From: Chthoniobacteraceae bacterium
GTDB taxonomy: Bacteria; Verrucomicrobiota; Verrucomicrobiia; Chthoniobacterales; Chthoniobacteraceae
Direction: 5' to 3'
Assembly: GCA_947471505.1 (NCBI GenBank)
Contig: CANIWM010000002.1
Coordinates: 1-64,000, forward strand
Length of the DNA: 64,000 nucleotides
In this document: positions 43,101-50,360 of the stretch, in pieces
Numbering within the stretch: position 1 is the first letter of the stretch
Layout of the letters: every line of letters starts with the position of its first letter
Made by a program: the position numbers and the translations under genes
The notes under the pieces: generated by a model
The model's database searches: none
Told to the model about the DNA's origin: nothing
Seen by the model: only the letters and a program-made list of their open reading frames with translations

Positions 43101-44466
43101 CGAGCTTGCGAAGGCCGAAATCCTCGGCCCAGCGGCGGGGATCCCGCCATCGAGCGGCGGCAATCAAGCGCTGGCCGAACCCGGCGGCTGGAGCATCCTC
43201 ACGAATGCGCCCGCGCCATTTTCCCCGTACGGACTCGGCGGTTCGTTTAAGGGCGAAGCGCGATGGAGCTACCCGAGCCCTTGGCCCGGACTCCACGCCA
43301 GCCACGAAGCCGCTGTGCCGGATCGCCCTGGCATGGTCATCGGCCACACGCGGCTGCTCGGCGGCTTTGTGCAGAGCAAGGTCGGGCCGATGTTTTGTAT
43401 CAACTGCAACATGGGCAACATGACGCTGCTCACTGCCGACGGCCTCTTTGTCAGCACGCTGTTCAACGACATCCGGCTGCGCCCAAATTGGGCCGCGCCC
43501 GTCGCAACGCGCAATATGGATGTCACCGACGTTTCGCTGCACGACGAGAACTTCTGGCCGAGCATGACACAGACTGCCGATGGTCGCGTTTTCCTCATTG
43601 ATGGCGGACGCACCAGCCTCGTGCGCGTGGATGGACTGGAGACGCTGACACGCCTGCCGGACAAAGCACTCACCATCACTCCCGACGACCTGCAACGCGC
43701 GAAAGATTGGTTCACGCGCGCGGAAACGAAACGCCAGCAGCAGCGCGGCAGCGGCATCCTCGCCGTGCCCGTGCGCAGTTCCGCTCCGACTGTGGACGGT
43801 GCGCTCGACGACTGGCCTACCGCGACGAGTTGGGCGTTCATTGACCGGCGCGGGACGAAGGCAAACTTCAACAGCAACTCGCGTCCTTACGAAGTCAGCG
43901 CCGCCGTCGCACTCAGCGCGACGCACCTTTTCGCCGCATGGCGGACGACGGAAAAAGACCTCCTCACTAACAGCGGCGAAACCGCGAACGCGCTGTTCAA
44001 ACACGGCGGCTGCCTCGACATCATGCTCGCCACCGACCCCGCCGCAACACCAGAGCGCACCGCACCCGTGGCGGGCGACGAGCGACTGCTCATCACGCAA
44101 GTGAAGGGCCAGACGCGCGCCTTGCTCTTCCGCGCAAAAGTCCCCGGCAGTAACTCGCCCGTCGCATTCAGCAGCCCGTGGCGCACGATCCACTTCGACG
44201 CCGTCGAAGACGTGAGCGCGCAAGTCACCTTGGCCACTGACAAGTCCGGCAACTACGAAGTCAGCATCCCGCTCGCCGCGCTGCACTGGCAGCCAGCGCC
44301 CGGCCAGACTTACCGCGCCGACCTCGGCGTGCTCCGAGGCAGCAATAACCAAACAACCCAGCGCGTGTATTGGAGCAACAAAGCCACCGCCATCACCGCC
44401 GACGTGCCGAGCGAGGCGGAGCTGATGCCGCGACTGTGGGGAAAGTGGAAGATCGTCAGCGAGTGA
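40168..44466 (+). CDS. Very large secreted NHL-repeat protein with C-terminal CBM9/DOMON-like domain
   Basis: A 1432-residue protein with signal peptide MKSITTSLSAASFLVSLSAF. Visible parts are N-terminal discoidin-like blocks (RALRFSHTPAAGDRETA, RALRLRITKGAKSGHS), a FlgD-like immunoglobulin segment near 365-410 (QVTLVIEDKDGRRVRNLVSE), NHL repeats near 620-800 (LENPRGVAFDAQGRLLALSG, NQPNGLAVDSQGRVWVAEAD), a long middle region of unknown fold, and a CBM9/DOMON-like end from about 1195 (SAPTVDGALDDWPTATSWA). It probably acts at the cell surface on carbohydrate; no catalytic residues are recognised. It is flanked closely by two other secreted propeller genes. Confidence 0.85.
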   Translation: MKSITTSLSAASFLVSLSAFGAEFQPIKDASLDPAAFAQWVDGAASPIADKAPTAAVWTAKAKPDWQGVKFGEGRATGIRHLRVGLTESTAVGSVLVRGGGMLSVLKAGAIYPGDLADDTQWIAAERLTDSAVSRAEVDTEGYALWTLPADTQTRALRFSHTPAAGDRETAGWLGGVWILPERLTNVGQQALAQSAARDDVSARLVDGSNNRTWGTWDNGEKGSTFPLSPEHPEFITLTWPKAVSLQGVCLLWTGFAAVEIEAFTGGDNENVKEAADARWQRVASRSDMDSLYPLALGPQWIGWEKPTLTRALRLRITKGAKSGHSHLADKVKDGRRVWLGEIMALSPVANGKMSALILPKAVEEPPPIPVKFTLPEAGQVTLVIEDKDGRRVRNLVSETPFPAGENIAWWDGSDDLLRDPEAAAHGVYNIPTRPVAPGKYTVRGLVHRPLALRYEFSIYNAGKPAWETADKTGCWLTTHTPPTSMAFVPGTRTADGQPLVFMGAFVAEGGHGLQWLREDGTKLGGQGWVGGNWTGAPTLTVDLGANAVAEHLCYVGSVWEGELRLTAKTKKLEDKSVLKQKLGEEVDRKKMQQPPPKFEGFDGGENILVLGGIAARDGQLVCSLVRQNELLVVDIKGGTIASRIPLENPRGVAFDAQGRLLALSGKTLVRFPTLAAKPETLIAVGLDDPRHVAVEADGSFLITDRGAAHQVKRFSAAGKAVGNIGTAGAPSIGAYNPQHMNQPNGLAVDSQGRVWVAEADNSPRRVSLWSAKGELVRAFYGPTEYGGGGVLDPKEDTRFFYKGLEFALDWKTGTDKLTRVFARPNPLLSAHSGYFSPDTPLYPPTQKGQRYFTSCYTHNPTNGDDVAFVWSDDGMQAHLVAALGLAQAWPLLRSEAFRSRWPTGTKPEEENPKPEAGAIFCWSDANHDGQPQPEEVQLSLGRMRGVTVMNDLSFVVARMGENSVRFVPTFDGTTPRYELAKAEILGPAAGIPPSSGGNQALAEPGGWSILTNAPAPFSPYGLGGSFKGEARWSYPSPWPGLHASHEAAVPDRPGMVIGHTRLLGGFVQSKVGPMFCINCNMGNMTLLTADGLFVSTLFNDIRLRPNWAAPVATRNMDVTDVSLHDENFWPSMTQTADGRVFLIDGGRTSLVRVDGLETLTRLPDKALTITPDDLQRAKDWFTRAETKRQQQRGSGILAVPVRSSAPTVDGALDDWPTATSWAFIDRRGTKANFNSNSRPYEVSAAVALSATHLFAAWRTTEKDLLTNSGETANALFKHGGCLDIMLATDPAATPERTAPVAGDERLLITQVKGQTRALLFRAKVPGSNSPVAFSSPWRTIHFDAVEDVSAQVTLATDKSGNYEVSIPLAALHWQPAPGQTYRADLGVLRGSNNQTTQRVYWSNKATAITADVPSEAELMPRLWGKWKIVSE

Positions 44467-44507
44467 ACGCTTGCACTCGCCCTTCATCCATCGGCATCTC
44501 GTCTATT

Positions 44508-45518
44508 ATGAAACTCATCCTCGCACTCTTCGCATTCCTCTCCACCGCCCTCGCGGGCAAACTGGAAGTCATCGCTGGCGGCGGTCTTGCGGACGCCAAC
44601 GCTCCGGCGACGCAGTGCAAATTGCGCGAGCCTTTTGGCGTGGAGTTCACGCCAGACGGGCAAATGCTCATTGCCGAAATGGTGTCCGGCAATCGCGTGC
44701 TCGCGGTGGATAAGGCGGGCAAGCTCACGCTGCTCGCGGGCACGGGAAAGAAGGGATTTAGCGGTGATGGTGGCGCTGCGATGGCGGCGCAGTTTAATGG
44801 CATCCACAATCTCGCCATCGCGAAGGACGGCACTATTTACCTCGCCGATTCGTGGAACTATCGCATCCGAACGCTCGGCAAGGATGGAACAGTCACGACC
44901 TTAGCCGGAATAGGCAGCAAGGGCTTTGGCGGGGATGGTGGCGCTGCGAAGGATGCGACATTTTCCACGCTCATCCAACTCGCGCTCGACCCTGCGGGCA
45001 AGCACCTCTTCATCGCCGACATAGACAACCGCCGCATCCGCCGCATCGCGCTCGATACGCAGCTCGTCAGCACCGTCGCGGGCAACGGCAAAGGCGGCAC
45101 ACCGACGGATGGCGCGCTGGCCGTGGAGTCGCCATTGTCCGATCCGCGCGCCGTCATCCCCGCAGCGGACGGCTCCTTTTACATCCTAGAGCGCAACGGC
45201 AATGCGCTGCGCTTCGTGGATACCGCAGGGCGCATCCACACCGTCGTAAGCGGCACGCTCAACGGCCCGAAGCACGCATGTCTCGACCGCGACGGCAGCG
45301 TGATTATCGCGGACGCGGAGAGCCACGTCATCCGCCGCTTCGACCCGAAGACGAAGGAACTTACACGCGTCGTCGGCAGCGGAAAAAAGGGCGCGCTGCT
45401 CACGGACGATGCGCTGACCTCCGAACTCAATCGTCCCCACGGCGTGACCATCGCCCCCGACGGCGCGCTGATCATCACGGACAGCTACAACGACCGCGTG
45501 CTGCGGCTCGCGCGGTAA
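44508..45518 (+). CDS. Secreted NHL-repeat beta-propeller protein
   Basis: A 336-residue protein with signal peptide MKLILALFAFLSTALAG and about six NHL blades: LREPFGVEFTPDGQMLIAEM, FNGIHNLAIAKDGTIYLADS, LIQLALDPAGKHLFIADI and RPHGVTIAPDGALIITDS. The blades are separated by AGTGKKGFSGDGGAA-type loops. NHL propellers usually bind protein, RNA or sugar; here the export signal points outside the cytoplasm. It starts 41 bp after the 1432-residue protein on the same strand and its stop touches the galM stop head-on. Confidence 0.9.
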   Translation: MKLILALFAFLSTALAGKLEVIAGGGLADANAPATQCKLREPFGVEFTPDGQMLIAEMVSGNRVLAVDKAGKLTLLAGTGKKGFSGDGGAAMAAQFNGIHNLAIAKDGTIYLADSWNYRIRTLGKDGTVTTLAGIGSKGFGGDGGAAKDATFSTLIQLALDPAGKHLFIADIDNRRIRRIALDTQLVSTVAGNGKGGTPTDGALAVESPLSDPRAVIPAADGSFYILERNGNALRFVDTAGRIHTVVSGTLNGPKHACLDRDGSVIIADAESHVIRRFDPKTKELTRVVGSGKKGALLTDDALTSELNRPHGVTIAPDGALIITDSYNDRVLRLAR

Positions 45519-46547
45519 TCACCGCACGCTAAACTGATATACTGTCGTACTGCGGAATGTCTCGCCGGGGCGCAGCGTAGTAGGAGCGAAGGTGGGCTGG
45601 TTCGGGGCATCGGGGAAATGCTGCGTTTCTAGGCAGAGGCCCGCGAATTTGCCGTAGGTGCGTCCGCTTTTACCTGCGACGTTGTTGATGTAGTTGCCGG
45701 AGTAAAATTGGATGCCGGGCTCGGTCGTGGAGACACGCATGACTCGCCCGCTGCTGGCGTCATAAAGCTCGGCGGCGAACGTCTGTTTTCCTGCTACCCA
45801 GCCGTCAATAACCCAGTTGTGGTCGTAGCCGCCGCCGGGTGCGCTGGCTAGGGCGGCGATGTCTTTGCCGATGACTTTGGCCTTTTGGAAATCCATCACT
45901 TCGGCGGAAGAAGCGAACTGCCCGGTAGGGATGCTCCCGGCATCTACGGCGACGTAAGTTGCGGCGGGGAGGCGTAGCTCGTGGGCGAGAATGTCGGGGC
46001 TGGCACCGAGGTTCCAGTAAGTGTGATTCGTGAGGTTGACGATGGTGGCTTTGTCCGTCGTCGCTTCGTAGTCGAGGCGGAGTTCGTCGGCGTCGGTGAG
46101 CGTGTAGGTGACGCTGACTTTCAGCGTGCCGGGGTAACCTTCCTCGCCGTCCGGGCTTGTGTAGGTGAAGCGCGCGGAGCTTTCAGTCGTCGTCTCCAAG
46201 GTCCAATTCCGCTTGTCGAACCCGACCGCGCCGCCGTGCAGATGGTTCGCGCCGTCGTTCGTCGCGAGCGTCCATTCTTTGCCATCAATGGTGAACTTCC
46301 CCTTCGCGACACGGTTGGCAAATCGTCCGGCGGTGGCTCCGAAAAATGGGTGCGGTTGCAGCCACGGCTCGGCGGTGTCGAAGCCCAGCGTCACGTCGGC
46401 GAGCTTGCCTGCGCGGTCCGGCGCGTGCAGCTCGGTGAGCGAGGCTCCCCAAGTGATGAAGCGGGCGGTGAGGCCGTTCTTGTTGGTGATCGTGATGCGT
46501 TCGACGGCTTGACCGTCTGCGCTCTTGGCAAAAGGTTCGCGTTTCAA
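45519..46547 (-). CDS. galM: Aldose 1-epimerase (mutarotase)
   Basis: Interconverts alpha and beta anomers of hexoses such as galactose and glucose. The 342-residue protein has the GalM set: FFGATAGRFANRVAKGKF, NHLHGGAVGFDKRNW, catalytic His in VNLTNHTYWNLG and catalytic Glu in GLCLETQHFPDAPNQP. The start appears to be TTG at 46547, 9 bp after the stop of the beta-helix gene, giving KREPFAKSADGQ. No signal peptide is seen, so it is cytoplasmic. Last gene of a tight cysS-(beta-helix)-galM run. Confidence 0.93.
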   Translation of the reverse strand: MKREPFAKSADGQAVERITITNKNGLTARFITWGASLTELHAPDRAGKLADVTLGFDTAEPWLQPHPFFGATAGRFANRVAKGKFTIDGKEWTLATNDGANHLHGGAVGFDKRNWTLETTTESSARFTYTSPDGEEGYPGTLKVSVTYTLTDADELRLDYEATTDKATIVNLTNHTYWNLGASPDILAHELRLPAATYVAVDAGSIPTGQFASSAEVMDFQKAKVIGKDIAALASAPGGGYDHNWVIDGWVAGKQTFAAELYDASSGRVMRVSTTEPGIQFYSGNYINNVAGKSGRTYGKFAGLCLETQHFPDAPNQPTFAPTTLRPGETFRSTTVYQFSVR

Positions 46548-46556
46548 AGTGTGAGG

Positions 46557-47240
46557 CTATTTCCGCCGCCGCTCGATGACTTCCGAGGTGTGCTGCGTCT
46601 TCACCACGGAGTTTGCGGGTACCACGCCGCGCCAGATGGTGCCGGGGTAGATGACGCTGTCGCGCCCTACGATGCTGCCGGGATTGAGCACGGAGTTGCA
46701 GCCGACTTCCACGCGGTCGCCGAGCAGCGCACCGAACTTCTTCAGCCCGGTGGGCAGCAGCCCTTGCGGCGTGGAGATGATGATTTCCGAGTGGTCGAGC
46801 TTCACGTTGCTGAGGATCGCGCCTGCGCCGAGGTGGGCTTTGTAGCCGAGGATGCTGTCGCCGACGTAGTTGAAGTGCGGTATCTGCGCCTCGTCGAAAA
46901 TGATGCAGTTTTTCAGCTCGCACGAGTTGCCGATGACGCACCCGCTGCCGATGATCACGTTCTCGCGGATGTATGCGCCGTTGCGGATTTCGCAGCCTTC
47001 GCCGATCCACGCGGGGCCTTTGATCATCGCGCCTTGCTCCACGACAGTCCCCTTCCCCACGAACACCGCGCCGCTGATGAACGGCTTGCCCACGAGCCGC
47101 CCGAGGATTGCGGGCTTGAGGCGAAATTGCAGGTAGCTGGGAATCTGTTTCAGCGCGTCCCAAGCGTTCACGGATTGGTCGAAGAGCATCCGGTGTTCGG
47201 AGCGGTTCAGGTCGAGGAAGTCGGTCGGTGGGAAAGTCAT
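46557..47240 (-). CDS. Left-handed beta-helix (hexapeptide repeat) acyl-/sugar-nucleotide transferase-like protein
   Basis: A 227-residue protein, most of it hexapeptide repeats forming a left-handed beta-helix: VFVGKGTVVEQGAMIKGPAW, RENVIIGSGCVIGNSCEL, GDRVEVGCNSVLNPGSIVGR and DSVIYPGTIWRGVVPANSVV. It resembles the C-terminal half of GlmU-type UDP-GlcNAc pyrophosphorylase/acetyltransferases without the pyrophosphorylase domain; donor and acceptor are unknown. The ATG at 47240 was used because residues upstream in frame overlap cysS. Gaps are 8 bp to cysS and 9 bp to galM. Confidence 0.85.
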   Translation of the reverse strand: MTFPPTDFLDLNRSEHRMLFDQSVNAWDALKQIPSYLQFRLKPAILGRLVGKPFISGAVFVGKGTVVEQGAMIKGPAWIGEGCEIRNGAYIRENVIIGSGCVIGNSCELKNCIIFDEAQIPHFNYVGDSILGYKAHLGAGAILSNVKLDHSEIIISTPQGLLPTGLKKFGALLGDRVEVGCNSVLNPGSIVGRDSVIYPGTIWRGVVPANSVVKTQHTSEVIERRRK

Positions 47241-47248
47241 GGTGTGGT

Positions 47249-48649
47249 CTATTTCGGTGAAAGTTTCTGGCCGTCTTTGCTGTCCTTTACGACCCAGCCG
47301 AGCGCGGCGATGGCATCGCGCAGGCGGTCGGATGCGGCGAAGTCTTTTGCCGCGCGGACGGCCTTGCGCTCCTCCACGAGGCCGAGCACTTCGGCGGGGA
47401 TGGCCACGGCTTCGGCCTCGAAGCACAGCACCGCGTTGATGCGCTGCCACGCGGCCAGCAGCGCGGCGGCGGCGGCAGCGTCGAGCGTCCCGGCGTCGAG
47501 CGCGCGGTTGCTGTCGCGGATGAGGTCAAAGAGCTGGCCCATCGCGCCGGAGATGTTCAGGTCGTCGTCCAGCGCGGTGAAAAAACCCTCCACGAGCGAC
47601 GCCAGTTCGGCGGGCACGGCAGACGGTAAAGCGGTCGCTTTTTCCGCGAGCCGACGCGCCCATTCATCAATGCGCCCGAGCGCCGCGCGGGCACCGGGCA
47701 GCCCTTCATCGAGCGTGAAGTTCAGCGGCAAGCGGTAGTTCACCGTGATGAGCGCGTAGCGAATCTCCCGGCCCGTCCAGCCCTTCTCCACGAGGTCGCG
47801 CAGCGTGTAGAAATTGCCCGCCGACTTCGACATCTTCGCGCCGTCCACGAGGAGGTGCGCGTTGTGCAGCCACGTCCGCACGAACTTCTTCCCCGTGCAG
47901 CTTTCCGTCTGTGCGATCTCCGCTTCGTGATGGGGGAAAATGTTGTCCACCCCGCCGCAGTGAATATCAATCTCATCGCCCAGCAGCGCCGTCGCCATCG
48001 CGCTGCACTCGATGTGCCAGCCGGGCCTTCCCGGTCCCCACGGCGAATCCCAGCGCACATCGCCGTCCGCCTCGTCCCACGCTTTCCACAGCGCGAAATC
48101 GCCCACGCTTTCCTTCTCGTATTCATCGTTCGCGATGCGGCCACTCGGGCGCAGTTCGTCGAGGTTCAAATGGGCGAGCTTTCCGTAGTCGGGGAACTTG
48201 CTGATGCGGAAGTAAAGCGAACCGTCCTCCGCTTGGTAAGCGATCCCCTTTTCCACAAGGTCCGCAATCATCGCGATCATCCGCTCCACGTAATCCGTCG
48301 CCGCCGGGAACGCCTGCGCGGGCTTGATGCGCAGCGTCCCGAGGTCCGCGAAAAAGGCATCCTTAAACGTCTTCGTAAAGTCCGCCAGCCGCACGCCGAG
48401 ATTGCGGCAACCGCGAATCGTCTTGTCGTCCACATCCGTGAGATTCATCACGCGCTCCACCACATACCCGCGCGCTTCGAGATGCCGCTGGAGCAAGTCC
48501 TCGAACACGTAAGCGCGAAAGTTCCCGATGTGCGCGTAATTATACACCGTCGGCCCGCACGTATAGAGCTTCACCGCCTTCCCCGCAGGGTCGAGCGGGC
48601 AAAACGTCTCTAATTGTCGCGTGTATGTGTCGAAAAACTGAACGGGCAT
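47249..48649 (-). CDS. cysS: Cysteinyl-tRNA synthetase
   Basis: Class I aminoacyl-tRNA synthetase charging tRNA-Cys. The 466-residue length is normal. Visible are the zinc/active-site Cys in KLYTCGPTVYNYAHIGNF with the HIGN form of the HIGH motif, WHIECSAMATALLG, DIHCGGVDNIFPHHEAEIAQ and KMSKSAGNFYTLRD. A helical anticodon-binding C-terminus follows. The start is ATG at 48649 (MPVQFFDTYTRQLE); the frame runs to 48883 without homology, through the repeat region. First gene of a three-gene run with the beta-helix protein and galM. Confidence 0.97.
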   Translation of the reverse strand: MPVQFFDTYTRQLETFCPLDPAGKAVKLYTCGPTVYNYAHIGNFRAYVFEDLLQRHLEARGYVVERVMNLTDVDDKTIRGCRNLGVRLADFTKTFKDAFFADLGTLRIKPAQAFPAATDYVERMIAMIADLVEKGIAYQAEDGSLYFRISKFPDYGKLAHLNLDELRPSGRIANDEYEKESVGDFALWKAWDEADGDVRWDSPWGPGRPGWHIECSAMATALLGDEIDIHCGGVDNIFPHHEAEIAQTESCTGKKFVRTWLHNAHLLVDGAKMSKSAGNFYTLRDLVEKGWTGREIRYALITVNYRLPLNFTLDEGLPGARAALGRIDEWARRLAEKATALPSAVPAELASLVEGFFTALDDDLNISGAMGQLFDLIRDSNRALDAGTLDAAAAAALLAAWQRINAVLCFEAEAVAIPAEVLGLVEERKAVRAAKDFAASDRLRDAIAALGWVVKDSKDGQKLSPK

Positions 48650-48758
48650 GTTGTCGCGCTTGGGATGCCTGAACCAGACGGGGCAACGCGAGGAAAAAGA
48701 TGGGGGCCTACCGACATCGGGTGTGATTAAAAGTGGAATAAGCGATTGAGTCGCAATG

Positions 48759-48846
48759 GTAGCGGGGCCGTCTCGGCCCCGAGCGCCAAAGGCGCTTGCG
48801 TAGAGCGCCACTGCGGGTCGGGCCGGGGCCGGGACGGCCCCGCTAC
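48759..48846. repeat. Palindromic GC-rich element, GTAGCGGGGCCGTC family
   Basis: Arms at 48759-48781 and 48824-48846 (GTAGCGGGGCCGTC then CGGCCCCG) are inverted copies with about one internal mismatch. A small GCGCC/GGCGC hairpin sits between them. The element is upstream of cysS and not followed by a T-run, so it is not a plain terminator. Confidence 0.7.
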
Positions 48847-48875
48847 TTTCGCGTCCTGCTTTTCTGTGGCCGCGA

Positions 48876-48895
48876 CTCGACATTGGAATGTCGAG
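48876..48895. repeat. Perfect short hairpin CTCGACATT/AATGTCGAG
   Basis: A 9-bp stem with a 2-nt loop, followed by CTACGTTTTT. It could work as a weak terminator on the plus strand, but no plus-strand gene ends here. It is more likely a member of the interspersed hairpin set in this gene-poor island. Confidence 0.55.
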
Positions 48896-48896
48896 C

Positions 48897-49222
48897 TACG
48901 TTTTTGCGCTCAGGGCGAGTTCAAATGCACTGCGCCGCTCACCCAGGTTGCGCCACCCCAAATGACCTCAAACGCGGACTACCGTCGCATTGCTCCCATC
49001 CAGCCGATAATAGTGAATCGCCAGCAGCCCATCCATACGGAGAATTGGCAGCCCGGCACCCGCTACTTCTTTGGAAAAGCGCCAGTCCACCTCAAAATCC
49101 CCCGGCCCTTGAACCGCCCGACACGCCTTCCCTCAAGGGTTGGCCTTGGGCATCGGAGCCGTGAAGGCGGTCATTTCCGGGCGGAAAAGGCCCGTCTCCT
49201 CTGTAGAGGCGCGGTTTTAGGG
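48897..49222. other. Gene-poor stretch, possible decayed reading frame on the minus strand
   Basis: No intact gene is convincing. On the minus strand a short stop-free run of about 50 codons ending at the stop 48968-48970 reads like protein in part (DFEVDWRFSKEV, RMDGLLAIHYYRLDGSN) but has no start. A long plus-strand frame across the same bases is Arg/Pro rich and looks like noise. I treat the segment as remnant or repeat-derived sequence. Confidence 0.35.
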
Positions 49223-49535
49223 CGCTGACATAACTTTGTCAGCCCCTGACAAAACCTTGTCAGCAATCGAGAGAGTTTTGTCAGAGGCTGACAAGGTTAT
49301 CTCCGCCATCGAGAGAGTTTTGTCAAAGGCCGACAAGGTTATCTCCGCCATCGAGAGAGTTTTCTTAGCTATTCAAAAGGTCTTCTTAGCCATTTAGAAG
49401 GTCTTCTTAGCTATTCAAAAGGTCTTCTTAGCCATTTAGAAGGTCTTCTTAGCTATTGAAAAGGTCGTCTCAGCGACGGAGAGAGTTTTCTCCGCCGTGG
49501 AAAAGGTTGCCTCCGTCATCGAGAAGGTTGCATCA
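49223..49535. repeat. 21-bp tandem repeat array encoding broken heptads
   Basis: About 14 degenerate 21-bp units in two flavours. The left part repeats a 42-bp double unit with TTTTGTCAGAGGCTGACAAG and ATCTCCGCCATCGAGAGAG; the right part repeats AAGGTCTTCTTAGCTATTCA with AAGGTCTTCTTAGCCATTTA. Read on the plus strand it gives heptads such as KVISAIE, RVLSEAD and KVFLAIQ; the minus strand gives KTLSMAE- and ATFSMTE-type heptads. Both strands are cut by in-frame stops (TAG at 49395 and 49437 on the plus strand), so no intact coiled-coil gene exists. The plus-strand frame stays open after the array to 49682 with a Pro-rich tail. Confidence 0.8.
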
Positions 49536-49780
49536 ACCCCTCCGTCCAGCCCCTCGCCCCCTGCGAAACGCCCCGACGCCCCTGCGCTCCGAATCGAAGC
49601 GCGTGCGGCGGTTTTTTTCTGGCTTGAAAAGGTGGAGTTCACTTCAACGGTCGGAAGCTGGCGGACGAAGCGAAGCGTGTGAGATTAGCGCACAATGGGT
49701 CTGTCCCTTTGTCATCCAATATCTTTCAACAGGGCGTTGAGGAAAGCCCCCTCCCCTCGACTGGCGTCGGATGCCGTAGG

Positions 49781-50155
49781 CTATTTCTTCTCTTCGAGCT
49801 TCTTAAGCTGCTCGGTAAGGTAGTCGCCGCACTTCACTTCCGAGCCATCCTTGAGCTTGATGAGGTAGGGCTTGCCGGAGGTGCCGGAGACGGATGCGGC
49901 TTTGGCGATGAAGTCGGCGGCGGTCTTGATGTCGCTGTCGTTTGACTTCCACTTCCCGCGCAGGAAGGAGACTGCGGATTTCGCGTCGTAGGTGCTGCCG
50001 TTGCGGATGAACTTCGCATCGGGAAGCGCGCCGACATTGGCGATGAGGGCCTCGATTTTGGCCTTCTCGGCAGGGGCGATGTCGGCGGCGTGTGTGGGCG
50101 TGAGGGCGACGATAATGGCGGAGAGGATGGCGAAGAAGAATGCGCGTGGTTTCAT
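49781..50155 (-). CDS. Secreted DUF5329-family protein
   Basis: A 124-residue protein with a signal peptide (MKPRAFFFAILSAIIVALTP, cut near THAADI) and one DUF5329-like domain. That domain has the pattern ALPDAKFIRNGSTYDAKSAV, FLRGKWKSNDSDIKTAADFI and SGKPYLIKLKDGSEVKCGD. DUF5329 proteins are small periplasmic proteins of unknown function. The ATG at 50155 starts the signal peptide. It is divergent from the M16 peptidase gene; the 205-bp space between them holds a palindromic repeat. Confidence 0.82.
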   Translation of the reverse strand: MKPRAFFFAILSAIIVALTPTHAADIAPAEKAKIEALIANVGALPDAKFIRNGSTYDAKSAVSFLRGKWKSNDSDIKTAADFIAKAASVSGTSGKPYLIKLKDGSEVKCGDYLTEQLKKLEEKK

Positions 50156-50221
50156 GCCGCGCAGCTTCGCAGTGTGTGGGAGGTGGGCAATCTTCATTTA
50201 GCCCGGACGCCGCAGTTGTTG

Positions 50222-50291
50222 TCCGCAGATTGCGCAGATTTCCGCAGATTTCAAATCCCGTGAATCTGCGAAAATCTGCGCAATCTGCGGA
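50222..50291. repeat. Palindromic repeat of the CGCAGATT family
   Basis: A 70-bp near-perfect hairpin: the left arm holds three direct CGCAGATT words (TCCGCAGATTGCGCAGATTT...), the right arm the inverted set (...AATCTGCGCAATCTGCGGA). It lies in the divergent promoter region between the DUF5329 gene and the M16 peptidase gene. Built from short tandem words, like the other elements in this window. Confidence 0.85.
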
Positions 50292-50360
50292 CCGAGTTGC
50301 GGCATTTCTTACCCTCACGCTTGCCGGATTCTGTGGGGCGTGCATCTTGCGCGGCTCAAC

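Noticed and set aside
48650-48883. N-terminal extension of cysS by 78 residues
   Set aside because: The extension is read through palindromic repeat sequence and lacks family similarity; the canonical start is at 48649.
48971-49140. A short gene on the minus strand (DFEVDWRF...)
   Set aside because: No start codon, bounded by stops on both sides; kept only as a possible remnant.
49223-49535. CRISPR array
   Set aside because: The repeats are contiguous 21-bp units with no unique spacers, and no cas genes lie in the window.
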